Origin: Alteromonadaceae bacterium XY-R5 | GTDB taxonomy: Bacteria; Pseudomonadota; Gammaproteobacteria; Enterobacterales; Alteromonadaceae | Direction: 5' to 3' | Assembly: GCA_001660395.1 (NCBI GenBank) | Contig: LXWE01000003.1 | Coordinates: 62,001-126,000, forward strand | Length of the DNA stretch: 64,000 nucleotides | Shown here: positions 1 to 9,218 of the stretch, in pieces | Layout of the letters: each line of letters begins with the position of its first letter | How positions within the stretch are numbered: the first letter of the stretch is position 1 | Notes under the pieces: model-generated | Database searches by the model: none | What the model was told of the DNA's origin: nothing | The model's input: only the letters and a program-made list of their open reading frames with translations | Position numbers and translations under genes: made by a program

Positions 1-174
1 ACTGCGTTCAGGCTGCCAGCGAAACAGGCGCTGATACTTTTGATAGTGAGCCAGATCCAGACGTAATTCCCGATCCAGCAAAAAATAAGGTAAGGCAAAA
101 TCAGGCGACAACAACCGGCTTTTAGCCTGGCTGCGTTTACACGCCGCTTTTCCCAGTAACAAAGATAACTGCAT
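1..174 (-). CDS. Hypothetical protein, N-terminal part (cut by window edge)
   Basis: An open frame runs from an ATG at 174 down to base 1 without a stop, giving 58 codons that begin MQLSLLLGKAACKR. A good ribosome binding site (AGGAGT) lies 8 bases before the ATG. The protein continues outside the window. The visible part is basic and leucine-rich, with no domain that I recognise. It lies 58 bases downstream of the ygfX stop on the same strand and may be the third gene of the sdhE-ygfX transcript. It does not match the start of NadB, which often follows ygfX in related genomes. The gene is real with fair confidence; its function is unknown. Confidence 0.5.
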   Translation of the reverse strand, partial: MQLSLLLGKAACKRSQAKSRLLSPDFALPYFLLDRELRLDLAHYQKYQRLFRWQPERS

Positions 175-232
175 AACAACACTCCTGTCTCACCGCAGAC
201 CAGGCTCCCTGATGAAGTATTTGGTCATTCTA

Positions 233-676
233 CTACTCATCCTCTGCGCCACGCTGGGATAATAATACGCTTCGGCACACGCGCCGATAATCTGCTTCAC
301 TTAGTTGATCCCGCCAAAGCCACTGCCAGTGTAGTTCCGTTGCATCAATTGGCGCCAGTGCTAACCAAATGATCCCCGGCCCCAGACGACTAGCACCACT
401 GATCTGATGAGGTAACTGTTCTGTGGGCGCGATTTGCTGCCATTGCCCCTGTGGTGACAGTAACACTGTGCGGATATGCTGTGCCTGATTATAGGCAACT
501 AATTTTCGCCAAATGGACCAACCTGCGCAAACCACAAGTATCCATTGCAGCACGAATTGGAAGGGAAACATCTGTGGCTGCCAGCTAAGCAGGGCGGCCA
601 TGCTCAAGACAAAAACGCCACCTGCGAGATAGGTGGCGTATCGGGTTGGCTGGATGACCAGCCTATACTTTGACAC
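233..676 (-). CDS. ygfX: YgfX (CptA)-family inner-membrane protein
   Basis: A small membrane protein of about 147 residues whose gene overlaps the end of sdhE. The open frame extends further upstream, but a GTG at 676 gives a start inside the last codons of sdhE (VSKYRLVIQPTR), matching the usual sdhE-ygfX overlap and family length (about 135-150). Two hydrophobic segments follow near the N-terminus (AGGVFVLSMAALLSW and FVLQWILVVCAGW), then a soluble region rich in W and Q. In Enterobacteriaceae YgfX pairs with SdhE and has been described as a membrane-associated toxin acting on FtsZ/MreB (CptA) and as a factor in SdhE function. The call rests mainly on synteny and topology. Confidence 0.75.
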   Translation of the reverse strand: MSKYRLVIQPTRYATYLAGGVFVLSMAALLSWQPQMFPFQFVLQWILVVCAGWSIWRKLVAYNQAQHIRTVLLSPQGQWQQIAPTEQLPHQISGASRLGPGIIWLALAPIDATELHWQWLWRDQLSEADYRRVCRSVLLSQRGAEDE

Positions 677-914
677 GGGAAACGATGATATCCACCATTG
701 CCGCCAGTTCGGGATCCGGGCATTTCTGGTGGCCCATGACCCAGGCAAACAAATCAGGATCATCACTGGTCAGCAAGCGCTCAAAGGTTTCCTGCTGCTG
801 CGGTAACAAGCTGTCGAACGCTTGCTCGACGAAAGGTAAGAACAACACATCCAATTCCAGCATGCCGCGACGGCAAGCCCACTTCAATCGCGCTAAACGC
901 TTGGCATCAAACAT
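663..914 (-). CDS. sdhE: SdhE, FAD assembly factor for succinate dehydrogenase
   Basis: An 83-residue protein of the SdhE/CptB/YgfY family, which helps attach FAD covalently to SdhA and FrdA in the cytoplasm. The family signature RRGMLELD (residues 15-22; RGxxE is the functional core) is present, followed by the helical bundle and the conserved LLxxxDPDLFAWVMG stretch near residue 55. Length is exactly typical. The gene overlaps ygfX at its 3' end and is divergent from ygfZ, a folate-binding protein that is its neighbour in many Gammaproteobacteria. The start is the only ATG that preserves the family N-terminus. Confidence 0.95.
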   Translation of the reverse strand: MFDAKRLARLKWACRRGMLELDVLFLPFVEQAFDSLLPQQQETFERLLTSDDPDLFAWVMGHQKCPDPELAAMVDIIVSRVKV

Positions 915-1143
915 TTATTACCCTCATGTATTCGATGCATTAATGGCACCGACGGCAAAATAAACTCAATTTTTGTGGCCATTATTCTATCACCCACTGC
1001 GGCCAAAAGCATTGACCTCTCGGGTCAAAAATCGCCATCACTGACAGCCTTAACAGGAAAACTTCGAATCTGGCCTTTATTTGCGGTAAACAAGCCCCAT
1101 AATAGTGGCAACATTTGTTCAAACCAGCATGACTTAAGCCACT

Positions 1144-2100
1144 ATGCCAACCATTGAATCCGCCGCCTCTTTACCGTCGAGTTTTGCCAGCTTATTACCC
1201 TCGTTAGGCGTTGTTCGCCTTGGCGGTGAAGAACGAGTGAAATATTTACAAGGTCAGGTCACTGCCGACCTGCATCAACTCCACCCTGACCATGCCATGC
1301 TAGCCTGTCACTGTGATTTCAAAGGCAAAACCTGGTCCGACTTTTACACCCTGATCTGGCAGAACGATTTGCATTTAAGCATGGACAGATCTGCCATGAC
1401 AGCTTCGCTAAAAGAGCTGCAAAAATATGGCGTGTTTGCCAAAGTGGAGATTCAGGATGCCTGCGCAGACTGGGTAATGGTTGGTGGTCGCGGCGATGCA
1501 TTTACAAAATGGCTCAGTACAATATTCGCCAGCCTTCCTGAATCACATTTACAAGTCAGTAGTAACGACAAAGGCTGGGTGATGTCTTTGGGTAACGGCG
1601 AGCGCTTCCTGGTAGCGTTAGCCGCCACAGAGGCTGACAGCCTTAAAGCCAGTTTTGACGGCGAGTGGGCTGATGAAGTCGCCTGGCAATTACTGCAAAT
1701 TCAGGCCGGAGTCGGCAACATTAGCGCAGCCACGCAAAGTGAATATGTGCCACAGATGATCAATATGCATGCTCTGGGCGCGATCAGTTTTACCAAGGGT
1801 TGCTACATGGGTCAGGAAACCGTTGCCCGTACTAAGTACCTGGGTAAAAACAAACGTGCGGCGTTTATTCTAAAATCCAATCAGCCAGCGCAAATTGCGG
1901 CAGGTGATGATTTGGAAATCGCGTTGGGCGAAAATTGGCGCCGTGCCGGACAAGTGATCAGCGTGGCTAATTTGGGTCAGGAAAGCTGGCTGATGGCAGT
2001 GCTGGCCAACGATACGGAAGCCGACGCCCAATTACGTGTAAAATCTGCGCCAGACGTGTTGTTAAGCTTGCAACCGCTGCCCTACAGCATCGACGAATAA
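1144..2100 (+). CDS. ygfZ: YgfZ, folate-binding Fe-S cluster repair/tRNA modification protein
   Basis: A 318-residue protein of the YgfZ/GcvT-like family. YgfZ binds tetrahydrofolate and supports assembly or repair of certain Fe-S enzymes, including MiaB, so its loss lowers tRNA thiomethylation. The diagnostic motif K-G-C-Y-x-G-Q-E is present as TKGCYMGQETVAR (about residue 219), with the essential cysteine. An N-terminal GcvT-like part includes the stretch KYLQGQVTADL. Length fits the family (about 320-330). It is divergent from sdhE with about 230 bases between the starts, which must hold both promoters. No strong ribosome binding site is visible before the chosen ATG, but this start gives the normal N-terminus. 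Confidence 0.95.
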   Translation: MPTIESAASLPSSFASLLPSLGVVRLGGEERVKYLQGQVTADLHQLHPDHAMLACHCDFKGKTWSDFYTLIWQNDLHLSMDRSAMTASLKELQKYGVFAKVEIQDACADWVMVGGRGDAFTKWLSTIFASLPESHLQVSSNDKGWVMSLGNGERFLVALAATEADSLKASFDGEWADEVAWQLLQIQAGVGNISAATQSEYVPQMINMHALGAISFTKGCYMGQETVARTKYLGKNKRAAFILKSNQPAQIAAGDDLEIALGENWRRAGQVISVANLGQESWLMAVLANDTEADAQLRVKSAPDVLLSLQPLPYSIDE

Positions 2101-2305
2101 GGGCCATTAATGCCATACTATAGGCCGCTGCATAGCGCTGCGGCCAATCGCTCTTGAGCTAAGCAAGGGCAAAACACCTGCTACAATGTGCCATCCATAA
2201 ATCTGAAAAGCGCGCACATTATCTGTAACCAGGGGTGATACTCAGTCTCTAGTCAGCGGGCTTTGGGCTAAAGCGTTTTTCAGAACCAAGCGATAGGACC
2301 TGACT

Positions 2306-2791
2306 ATGAAAATCCAAAACGACGCAGTCGTAACTATGCACTTCACTGTATCCAGCAGTGACGGTACCCAAATCGATTCTTCGCGTAACGGCGAGCCTAT
2401 GGTGTATTTGCAAGGCAGTCGCTACCTGATCCAGGGCCTGGAACTGGCACTGGACGGCAAAGCTGCCGGCGATAAATTTGTGATCGATATTGCTCCTGAA
2501 AATGCTTACGGTGAGCGTCATGACGAATTGGTACAAGCGGTACCAAAAGAAATGTTCGACGGTATGGACGTTGCTCCTGGTATGACATTCCGCGCCAGCA
2601 CTGACGATGGCGAGCAGTCTGTGATGATCATCGACGTCACCGAAGATGAAGTAATCGTTGACGGTAACCACCCGCTGTCAGGCCTGACCCTGACCTTCGA
2701 CGTAGAAGTACTGGAAGTACGTGTCGCCACTGAAGAAGAAATTGCCCACGGTCATCCACATGGAGCCGGTGGTTGTGGTCACGACCACTAG
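2306..2791 (+). CDS. slyD: FKBP-type peptidyl-prolyl isomerase, SlyD-like
   Basis: A 161-residue cytoplasmic isomerase of the FKBP family. It has the short SlyD layout: an FKBP half (MKIQNDAVVTMHF...), an inserted IF chaperone domain in the middle (about residues 70-125: NAYGERHDELVQAVP and following), return to the FKBP fold (VDGNHPLSGLTLTFDVEV), and a metal-binding tail ending HGHPHGAGGCGHDH. The tail has five His and one Cys, shorter than E. coli SlyD but still suited to nickel or zinc. SlyD supports folding and hydrogenase nickel delivery; no hydrogenase genes are here. A strong terminator follows. SlpA/FkpB is the alternative, but the His-rich tail favours SlyD. Confidence 0.88.
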   Translation: MKIQNDAVVTMHFTVSSSDGTQIDSSRNGEPMVYLQGSRYLIQGLELALDGKAAGDKFVIDIAPENAYGERHDELVQAVPKEMFDGMDVAPGMTFRASTDDGEQSVMIIDVTEDEVIVDGNHPLSGLTLTFDVEVLEVRVATEEEIAHGHPHGAGGCGHDH

Positions 2792-2850
2792 TTGATTGAA
2801 ACAAACTACTTCGCTTGATAGTACTGTGTAAGTAGTGTTTTCAAATATTA

Positions 2851-2874
2851 AAAAGGGCCTGAGAGGCCCTTTTT
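2851..2874 (+). terminator. Rho-independent terminator after slyD
   Basis: Perfect stem AAAAGGGCCT / AGGCCCTTTT around a GAG-containing loop, with a T-run on the plus strand. It lies 60 bases after the slyD stop and is flanked by A and T runs, so it may also work for the convergent dbpA transcript. Confidence 0.85.
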
Positions 2875-2902
2875 CGTACTAAAAATAATAATGACAGCAA
2901 TT

Positions 2903-2929
2903 GTGAACGTCACGAGCGCAGTAGTTCAC
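2903..2929. repeat. Collapsed copy of the palindromic intergenic repeat
   Basis: A 27-base near-palindrome: GTGAAC, then CGTCACGAGCG fused to AGCGCAGTAG, then GTTCAC. It equals the left end of the element at 42731 joined directly to its right end, with the roughly 100-base middle missing. It sits in the short gap between the convergent slyD and dbpA genes. Confidence 0.55.
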
Positions 2930-2937
2930 CCGCAACT

Positions 2938-4335
2938 TCACACGCCTATGATACGCGCCCGCATCTTCCTGCCTTTCACCTTACCCTGATTAAGTAACTC
3001 CAGAGCCTGATTCGCAAGCTTTCGCTGAACGGCCACATAGGCTGACATCGGCATGACCTGGATCTTGCCAATTTCATCGCCCTGAATTTTACCGCCAGAG
3101 GTTAGCGCTCCCACGATATCGCCTGGGCGAATTTTGTCTTTCTTACCGCCATCAATTTGCAATGTCACCATCGCCGCTTTTGGCGGACGCAAATGGCCGG
3201 TCGCCATCTCTGGCAGTGCTTCGGTTTCCTTTGTTATCCCAAGCTCATTTTGCAAACGGGTAAACTTGTGACCTTCTTTATGGGAAACCAGACTGATGGC
3301 CAGACCTTCATTGCCGGCACGGCCTGTACGCCCGACCCGGTGCACATGCACTTCTGCGTCACGGGCTAAGTGATAGTTAATCACCAGTTCCAGTTTATCG
3401 ATGTCCAGACCACGGGCAGCAACATCTGTGGCCACCAGCACTCGCGCACTCTTACTGGCAAAACACACCAGTGTCTGATCACGATCGCGCTGTTCCATAT
3501 CCCCGTGCAAGGCAAGCGCAGCAAACCCCTGGCCACGCAGATAATCGGCCGCTTCGTCAGTTTCCTTTTTGGTGTTACAGAAAATCAGCGCCGACTCAGG
3601 CGCTTCCGCCAGTAGTAAATCGTTCAGGGCCTGTAAACGCTGAGCATCATCGGCCACTTCGTAAAAGTGCTGACGAATATTGCTGTTTACGACATTATCT
3701 TCCACTTTCACCATCACTGGCTGCTGCTGAATACGTCCGGCCAGCTGCTGAATGCTGTCGGGATACGTGGCAGAAAACAGCAAAGTCTGACGCGGAGAAC
3801 TGATTTTGCTAATGATAAAATCGAGGGAGTCCTGAAACCCCATTTCCAGCATGCGATCGGCTTCGTCCAGCACCAGCAGATTAACGTGAGACAAATCCAA
3901 ACCGCCACGGCCAAGGTGATCTTCAATACGTCCTGGGGTGCCAACAATGATGTGGGCACCGTGTTCCAGCGACCCTATTTGCGGTCCCATTGGCACACCA
4001 CCACACAGAGTCAGGATTTTTACGTTGTGAGTGGCTCGCGCCAGTTTGCGTAATTCACGCGCCACCTGATCTGCCAGTTCACGGGTTGGGCACAGCACCA
4101 GGCTTTGAATACGAAAGCGTTTCACGTCCAGCTTATTTAAGATGCCCAAACCAAAGGCAACGGTTTTACCTGAACCGGTTTTGGCCTGGCCAATCACGTC
4201 CTTACCCGCCAGCATAGGCGGTAAGGCGTCTGCCTGAATTTGAGTAAGTTGGCTAAACCCTAAATCTTTCAGGTTGTTACGTAATTCTGTAGATAAAGGT
4301 AAAGCACTAAAATCGGTATGGGTGGAATCAGACAA
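2938..4335 (-). CDS. dbpA: DEAD-box ATP-dependent RNA helicase DbpA
   Basis: A 465-residue helicase that acts late in 50S ribosome assembly at hairpin 92 of 23S rRNA. All core motifs are visible: Q motif, AKTGSGKT (Walker A, about residue 52), [43 protein letters not shown] and HRVGRTGRAG. After the core (about residue 380) comes the small DbpA RNA-binding domain, seen as KIRPGDIVGALTSGG...GKIQVMP..AYVAV, which separates DbpA from RhlE and other DEAD proteins. Length matches E. coli DbpA (457). It is convergent with slyD. The next gene upstream on the same strand is the CHAD gene, 45 bases away. Confidence 0.95.
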   Translation of the reverse strand: MSDSTHTDFSALPLSTELRNNLKDLGFSQLTQIQADALPPMLAGKDVIGQAKTGSGKTVAFGLGILNKLDVKRFRIQSLVLCPTRELADQVARELRKLARATHNVKILTLCGGVPMGPQIGSLEHGAHIIVGTPGRIEDHLGRGGLDLSHVNLLVLDEADRMLEMGFQDSLDFIISKISSPRQTLLFSATYPDSIQQLAGRIQQQPVMVKVEDNVVNSNIRQHFYEVADDAQRLQALNDLLLAEAPESALIFCNTKKETDEAADYLRGQGFAALALHGDMEQRDRDQTLVCFASKSARVLVATDVAARGLDIDKLELVINYHLARDAEVHVHRVGRTGRAGNEGLAISLVSHKEGHKFTRLQNELGITKETEALPEMATGHLRPPKAAMVTLQIDGGKKDKIRPGDIVGALTSGGKIQGDEIGKIQVMPMSAYVAVQRKLANQALELLNQGKVKGRKMRARIIGV

Positions 4336-4380
4336 ACGGAGCCTCAGAATAAGCGTGTAAATAAAGGCGGCTATTCTACA

Positions 4381-5205
4381 TCAAACTGCCTGTCGGTGCT
4401 GGCAATAGTGTTGAAGTTGTTTACGACTGTATGTGCGACTTTTGCTTAGCACCTTATCTAGCATCTTTACCACTTGCCGGCGTTTGCCTTGGCTCACACC
4501 CAGCTTCTTCATCAACTTGCGCAACAACAGCTGCTGAACGGCTAAATCCTGGGTATAACCCAGTGTTGTCTGTAACTGTTTCAACATCTGAACATCGGCT
4601 TTTGCACACTCAGAGGCGATAAGACGATAACGCAGAGCTTTCACCAGCAGCCGAATCTGGTGAAAGGCTGCATCACTTGAATTTGCCTTAAGCTGCTGTA
4701 CCGCGCAAACCAGCTGGTGTTGCATGTCATCAAGACTGTGCAAATCCCGCTGATGATGTTTAGTTTGCGTCTGCACGGCCCTGCATTCAGCCTGATTCAG
4801 CAACTGTTGGATATGCTGGCGCATTTGCACCTGGGCATTACTCTGTAATTTTGTCATCAACTGGTTACGCTGACATTTTCGAAACTGATTTATTTTTTCT
4901 TTCAGGTGCTGCCACTGTGTCTTCGCCAGACAATGTTTTAGCTGCTGGCCTAATTTCCCCTTTAGCGCCAGCCAAAGTACATCTATATCCCGCTGGGCAT
5001 TGGTCTGCCGGATAAGCTTTTTAAGCTGTTTTTGCAGCGGAGAAGCAGTCTCCAAGCGCCTACTGACAAGGCTTTGAACCTTACGCAGCCCGACCCGATA
5101 CTGATGCAGGTATTCTGCGTTTTTCGAGCGGAAATAACCCTCAAGCTGGGCCTGTGCGAGTTGCATATATCGCTGTTCCAACGGCGCATTCATGATAACG
5201 GACAT
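4381..5205 (-). CDS. CHAD domain protein (putative polyphosphate-binding)
   Basis: A 274-residue helical, strongly basic protein. CHAD signatures appear twice, as expected for its two four-helix halves: YLHQYRVGLRKVQSL followed by IRQTNAQRDIDVLW (residues 31-75), and AAFHQIRLLVKALRYRL (about 180). The conserved His, Arg and Lys line a basic channel that binds inorganic polyphosphate in characterised members. There is no N-terminal CYTH triphosphatase domain, so this is a stand-alone CHAD protein. It is rich in Q, K and R, with no signal peptide. It lies 45 bases upstream of dbpA on the same strand, so the two may be co-transcribed. An internal ATG five codons in is an alternative start. Confidence 0.8.
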   Translation of the reverse strand: MSVIMNAPLEQRYMQLAQAQLEGYFRSKNAEYLHQYRVGLRKVQSLVSRRLETASPLQKQLKKLIRQTNAQRDIDVLWLALKGKLGQQLKHCLAKTQWQHLKEKINQFRKCQRNQLMTKLQSNAQVQMRQHIQQLLNQAECRAVQTQTKHHQRDLHSLDDMQHQLVCAVQQLKANSSDAAFHQIRLLVKALRYRLIASECAKADVQMLKQLQTTLGYTQDLAVQQLLLRKLMKKLGVSQGKRRQVVKMLDKVLSKSRTYSRKQLQHYCQHRQAV

Positions 5206-5361
5206 GACGGATTATTCTGTCATCCTGCATACTTAGTTACTCACCGAAGTATAGGCCGACATACTTGGGTTTAGCGAAGGCCTAGACCTGCTCCCGCCTC
5301 TACTGTAAGCTGCACCGCCGCCAGCCTGGCTGGTTATCTTCTAATCAACATGAGATCTTAC

Positions 5362-6729
5362 ATGGGTTTTGCTGAACTGGGCCTTTGCGCCCCTATCCTG
5401 AATGCTGTTTCCGACCAGGGTTATACCACTCCTTCGCCAATCCAGGCCCAGGCTATTCCAGCCATTTTAACGGGTAAGGATGTGATGGGTGCCGCCCAAA
5501 CAGGCACCGGAAAAACCGCTGGTTTTACCCTGCCAATGTTGGAACTGTTGCGTCGTGGCAAACCCGCACGAGGCAATCAGGTGCGCGCTCTGGTTCTAAC
5601 ACCTACCCGCGAGCTAGCCGCTCAGGTCGCTGAAAATGTTCAGGCTTACAGCAAAAACCTACCGTTAAGTTCTGCCGTGGTATTTGGTGGTGTGGGCATC
5701 AACCCGCAAATGCTGCGTTTACGTCGTGGTGCCGATATTCTGGTGGCCACACCTGGACGGCTGCTGGATTTGTATCAGCAAAACGCGGTCAAATTTGATC
5801 AGTTAGAAATTCTGGTGCTGGACGAAGCCGACCGCATGTTAGACATGGGCTTTATTCACGACATCAAGCGCATTCTAAAGTTGTTACCCGCCAAGCGTCA
5901 GAATTTGCTGTTCTCTGCCACTTTCTCTGACGAAATTCGTCAGTTAGCTGCCAATCTGGTTCATGAACCATTGGAAATTTCGGTGACGCCTGCCAACTCT
6001 ACCGTTGAGCTGGTTGATCAATGGCTGATCCCACTGGATAAATCCAAAAAAATTAGCGCCCTGACCCAACTGATTAAGCAAAATAAATGGCATCAGGTAT
6101 TAGTATTCAGCCGCACCAAACACGGCGCCAACCGCATTGCTAAAAAACTGGAAACCTCTGGTATTTCCGCTGCGGCTATCCACGGTGATAAAAGCCAGGG
6201 AGCGCGAACCAAAGCCTTAGCAGGTTTTAAAAACGGTGAGATCCAGGCACTTATCGCGACAGACATCGCCGCCCGTGGTATCGATATCGATCAACTGCCA
6301 TTTGTAGTAAATCTGGACCTGCCAAATGTACCTGCTGACTATGTACACCGTATTGGTCGTACTGGCCGCGCGGGAGCCAGCGGCAAAGCGGTATCGTTAG
6401 TAAGTGAAGACGAGTTACAGCAATTAAAAGACATCGAACGTTTAACCCAACAACTAATTCGTCGCGAGATTTTGGGTGGATTCGAACCACAGCAGCCCCT
6501 GCCGGTAACCCAGTTGGACACGCGTCCAGTAAAGCCCAAGAAACCGAAAAAGCCGAAAAAGCTATACACTCCAGCTGAAGGTTCTGCGGCTCAGGGCAAC
6601 AATACCGAGCATCCCCCTAAACGTCAGCATCATAAGCCAAGACAACAGGATGGACGTCCGGCAGGCAATAACAACCAGCGTCGCCGTCGTCGTCCCAGCC
6701 ACGCGAGTCAGCCCAAACAAGGTCAATAG
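5362..6729 (+). CDS. rhlE: DEAD-box RNA helicase RhlE
   Basis: An ATP-dependent RNA helicase of about 455 residues. Motifs in order: Q motif ([13 protein letters not shown]), [78 protein letters not shown] and [10 protein letters not shown]. The C-terminal 85 residues are a low-complexity basic tail rich in KPKK, Q, N and R (ending near [11 protein letters not shown]), typical of RhlE. The start MGFAELGL at 5362 matches the family better than the in-frame ATG at 5350; neither has a strong ribosome binding site. RhlE works in ribosome assembly and RNA turnover. It is divergent from the CHAD gene. Confidence 0.92.
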   Translation: MGFAELGLCAPILNAVSDQGYTTPSPIQAQAIPAILTGKDVMGAAQTGTGKTAGFTLPMLELLRRGKPARGNQVRALVLTPTRELAAQVAENVQAYSKNLPLSSAVVFGGVGINPQMLRLRRGADILVATPGRLLDLYQQNAVKFDQLEILVLDEADRMLDMGFIHDIKRILKLLPAKRQNLLFSATFSDEIRQLAANLVHEPLEISVTPANSTVELVDQWLIPLDKSKKISALTQLIKQNKWHQVLVFSRTKHGANRIAKKLETSGISAAAIHGDKSQGARTKALAGFKNGEIQALIATDIAARGIDIDQLPFVVNLDLPNVPADYVHRIGRTGRAGASGKAVSLVSEDELQQLKDIERLTQQLIRREILGGFEPQQPLPVTQLDTRPVKPKKPKKPKKLYTPAEGSAAQGNNTEHPPKRQHHKPRQQDGRPAGNNNQRRRRRPSHASQPKQGQ

Positions 6730-6785
6730 CACCAACTGCCAGAAACCGCCCAAAAGCGCTAGCCACAACGGTTAATTTACCCACC

Positions 6786-6810
6786 AAAGCCCTTAATTTA
6801 TAAGGGCTTT
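6786..6810 (+). terminator. Putative terminator after rhlE
   Basis: Stem AAAGCCCTTA / TAAGGGCTTT with an AT-rich loop, about 57 bases after the rhlE stop. The T-run is only part of the stem, so termination may be modest. Confidence 0.55.
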
Positions 6811-6904
6811 GTACTATCTTCCTGCCGAAATTATCAGCACCACCATTGCTATCGGGCCAATTAGTTTAGCCAACGGGCCAAAGTGCTTGCCGCAAATTGT
6901 AAAT

Positions 6905-6923
6905 AACAATAACTCTCATTATC
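6905..6923. promoter_or_regulatory. Candidate Fur box
   Basis: The 19 bases starting AACAATAACTCTCATTATC match the Fur consensus GATAATGATAATCATTATC at 13 positions. The site lies about 70 bases before the start of the TonB-dependent siderophore receptor, where a repressor site for an iron-uptake gene is expected. Confidence 0.6.
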
Positions 6924-6992
6924 ATGCCAACCTTAATACGGCCTCGCGCTGTTACCCTATTCATCTATTGCATACACGCTTAAGGAGTCACC

Positions 6993-9155
6993 ATGTCGTC
7001 CATGTCAGTCTCTCGTCTTGCCCTTGCCGTAAGCTGGGCTTTTAGCCTCACGCTTCCCGCTTTCGCCGACGAAACCATTACACCATCCTCTGACAATATC
7101 GAAGTGGTAGAAGTAAATGGTTCGCAGGTTGAGCTAGGCGATGCATTTGCCGGTGGCCAGGTGGCCCGTGCTGGTCGTGTGGGATTACTGGGTAACCTGG
7201 ATTACATGGATACACCTTTTGCCAGCAGCAACTTTACCGAAGAATTGATTCGCAATCAGCAAGCCATCAGTGTGGCCGACGTACTGCAAAACGATCCAGT
7301 GGTTCGCACCGCAAAAGGTTTTGGCAACGGCCAGGAGCTTTATATGATCCGTGGTTTTGCGACTTACTCAGATGACATGACGTACAATGGCGTGTACGGC
7401 GTCTTGCCGCGTCAGTTTGTTGCGGCTGAAATGCTGGAACGGGTTGAAGTATTCCGTGGTGCCAATAGCTTTATCAATGGTGCAGCACCGGGTACCAGCG
7501 GCCTAGGTGGTACGGTCAACCTGGTACCGAAACGCGCAGGTGATACACCGCTGACACAAATTACAGCAGGATTGGAAGGCAAAGGTCAGGCGTATTTAGC
7601 ACTGGATACAGCCCGTCGTTTTGGCGAAGATAACAGCACAGGCATTCGTATTAACGCCGTAAAACGCGACGGTGAAACAGCCATCGATAATGAAGATCAA
7701 GATCTGAGCGTACTGTCTGTAGGGCTGGATTACCGCTCGGATAAACTGCGCTTATCAGCCGATTTTGGTTTCCAGGATAATCATGTTGACGGACTGCGGC
7801 CACAGGTAACGCCATCAAACGGTATTCCTGATGCTCCTGATGCCGACACTAACTTTGGCCAAAAGTGGACCTACAGCGACGAGCGTCAGGTTTTTGGTGC
7901 AGTGCGTGGTGAATATCAGTTAACCGATAACATCTCAGCCTGGCTTGCCTTTGGTATGCGTGACGGTGAAGAGAACAACCGCTTTGCGAATCCGGGTGTA
8001 GATGCCGATGGCAATACGTCTTTCTATCGTGCTGACAATGCACGTAAAGATGACGTTTGGTCTATCGACGCAGGTGTAAGTGCGGATTTCACACTGGCAA
8101 CTACCCAACACCGCGTAATTCTTTCGGCTTCGAATGTATCCATTGAATCTGGCAACGCATATGCCTGGTACAACTATTTCAACCAATACAGCAGCAACCT
8201 ATATACCCCAACTCAAACTGAGCTGCTAAATGAGCTAAGCTTTGCTGGCGGAGATATGGATGATCCAGCAAAAACCTCAAAATCGGTAAACCGCAGTGTC
8301 GCCCTGGCAGATATGATCAGCCTGATGGACGATAAACTGTTACTGACCCTGGGTGCCCGTTTACAAAATATCGAATCTTTGAGCTATAGCTACGGTACAC
8401 CTGTTCTGTACAGCAGTTATGATGAAAGCCGCGTAACGCCGGCGCTGGGCGCGGTTTACAAATACAATGATCAGCTCTCTGTTTATGCCAACTACGCCGA
8501 AGGCCTGGTTCCGGGTGAAACGGCGCCTACAGACGCATTAAACTCCGGCGAAATTCTGGATCCATTTAAATCAGACCAGCAAGAAATTGGGGTGAAATAC
8601 GATGGCGGTATGTTCGGCGCCACTGTCAGTGTTTTCTCGATTACCCAGGCGTCTGCAATTCTGGACGACGACAACTATTACCGTGCTAACGGCGAGCAAC
8701 GTAACCAGGGCCTGGAATTGACGATATTTGGTATGCCTGCTGAGAATATTCGTATCATTGGTGGTTTAACTTTGTTGGACGCAGAACTGAATAACACCGA
8801 AGATGGTGTTAACGAGGGAAATAACGCCATTGGTGTTGCCGATACTCAGGCTAATCTGAATCTGGAATGGGATATTGCCGCTGTACCTGGCTTAACCCTT
8901 GATGCCCGCGCGGTATATACCGGCAGCCAGTATGCCGATGAAGCCAATACCATGAAGATAGATAGCTGGACCCGCTTTGACCTGGGCGCCCGTTATCAGA
9001 CACAGCTGGCCGATTTTCCATTAACCGTGCGCGCTCGCGTCGAAAACCTGACCGATGACAACTACTGGGCATCAGTAGGTGGTTACCCAGGTTCAAACTA
9101 CCTGGTACTGTCGGCACCACGCAGCATTAGCCTGTCAGCAACACTGGCATTCTAA
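6993..9155 (+). CDS. TonB-dependent siderophore receptor
   Basis: A 720-residue outer-membrane receptor that would import a ferric siderophore using TonB energy. A signal peptide ends near ALPAFADE (residues 1-26). The plug domain (about 60-190) contains NQQAISVADVLQNDP, the IRGF motif (MIRGFATY) and ERVEVFRGANSFINGAAPG, all typical of the FhuE/FpvA/FcuA siderophore group rather than vitamin B12 or sugar receptors. The C-terminal barrel ends in SLSATLAF with the terminal Phe used for Bam recognition. The start has a good AAGGAG site 6 bases upstream. A Fur-like box precedes it. There are no biosynthesis genes nearby, so it probably takes up a siderophore made by others. The ligand cannot be read from sequence. 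Confidence 0.9.
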   Translation: MSSMSVSRLALAVSWAFSLTLPAFADETITPSSDNIEVVEVNGSQVELGDAFAGGQVARAGRVGLLGNLDYMDTPFASSNFTEELIRNQQAISVADVLQNDPVVRTAKGFGNGQELYMIRGFATYSDDMTYNGVYGVLPRQFVAAEMLERVEVFRGANSFINGAAPGTSGLGGTVNLVPKRAGDTPLTQITAGLEGKGQAYLALDTARRFGEDNSTGIRINAVKRDGETAIDNEDQDLSVLSVGLDYRSDKLRLSADFGFQDNHVDGLRPQVTPSNGIPDAPDADTNFGQKWTYSDERQVFGAVRGEYQLTDNISAWLAFGMRDGEENNRFANPGVDADGNTSFYRADNARKDDVWSIDAGVSADFTLATTQHRVILSASNVSIESGNAYAWYNYFNQYSSNLYTPTQTELLNELSFAGGDMDDPAKTSKSVNRSVALADMISLMDDKLLLTLGARLQNIESLSYSYGTPVLYSSYDESRVTPALGAVYKYNDQLSVYANYAEGLVPGETAPTDALNSGEILDPFKSDQQEIGVKYDGGMFGATVSVFSITQASAILDDDNYYRANGEQRNQGLELTIFGMPAENIRIIGGLTLLDAELNNTEDGVNEGNNAIGVADTQANLNLEWDIAAVPGLTLDARAVYTGSQYADEANTMKIDSWTRFDLGARYQTQLADFPLTVRARVENLTDDNYWASVGGYPGSNYLVLSAPRSISLSATLAF

Positions 9156-9174
9156 TCCGCCTCTCGATGTGACA

Positions 9175-9206
9175 CAAAAAAGGGTAGCCAGTGCTACCCT
9201 TTTTTA
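9175..9206. terminator. Bidirectional terminator between receptor and amylase genes
   Basis: Stem AAAAAAGGGTAGC / GCTACCCTTTTTT, with A-run and T-run flanks, lies between two convergent stops (9155 and 9219) and can serve both transcripts. Confidence 0.88.
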
Positions 9207-9218
9207 TGTCATTGTGAA

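Noticed and set aside
2306-2791. A hydrogenase-related role for the SlyD protein
   Set aside because: No hydrogenase or nickel genes are in the window; only the general isomerase role is supported.
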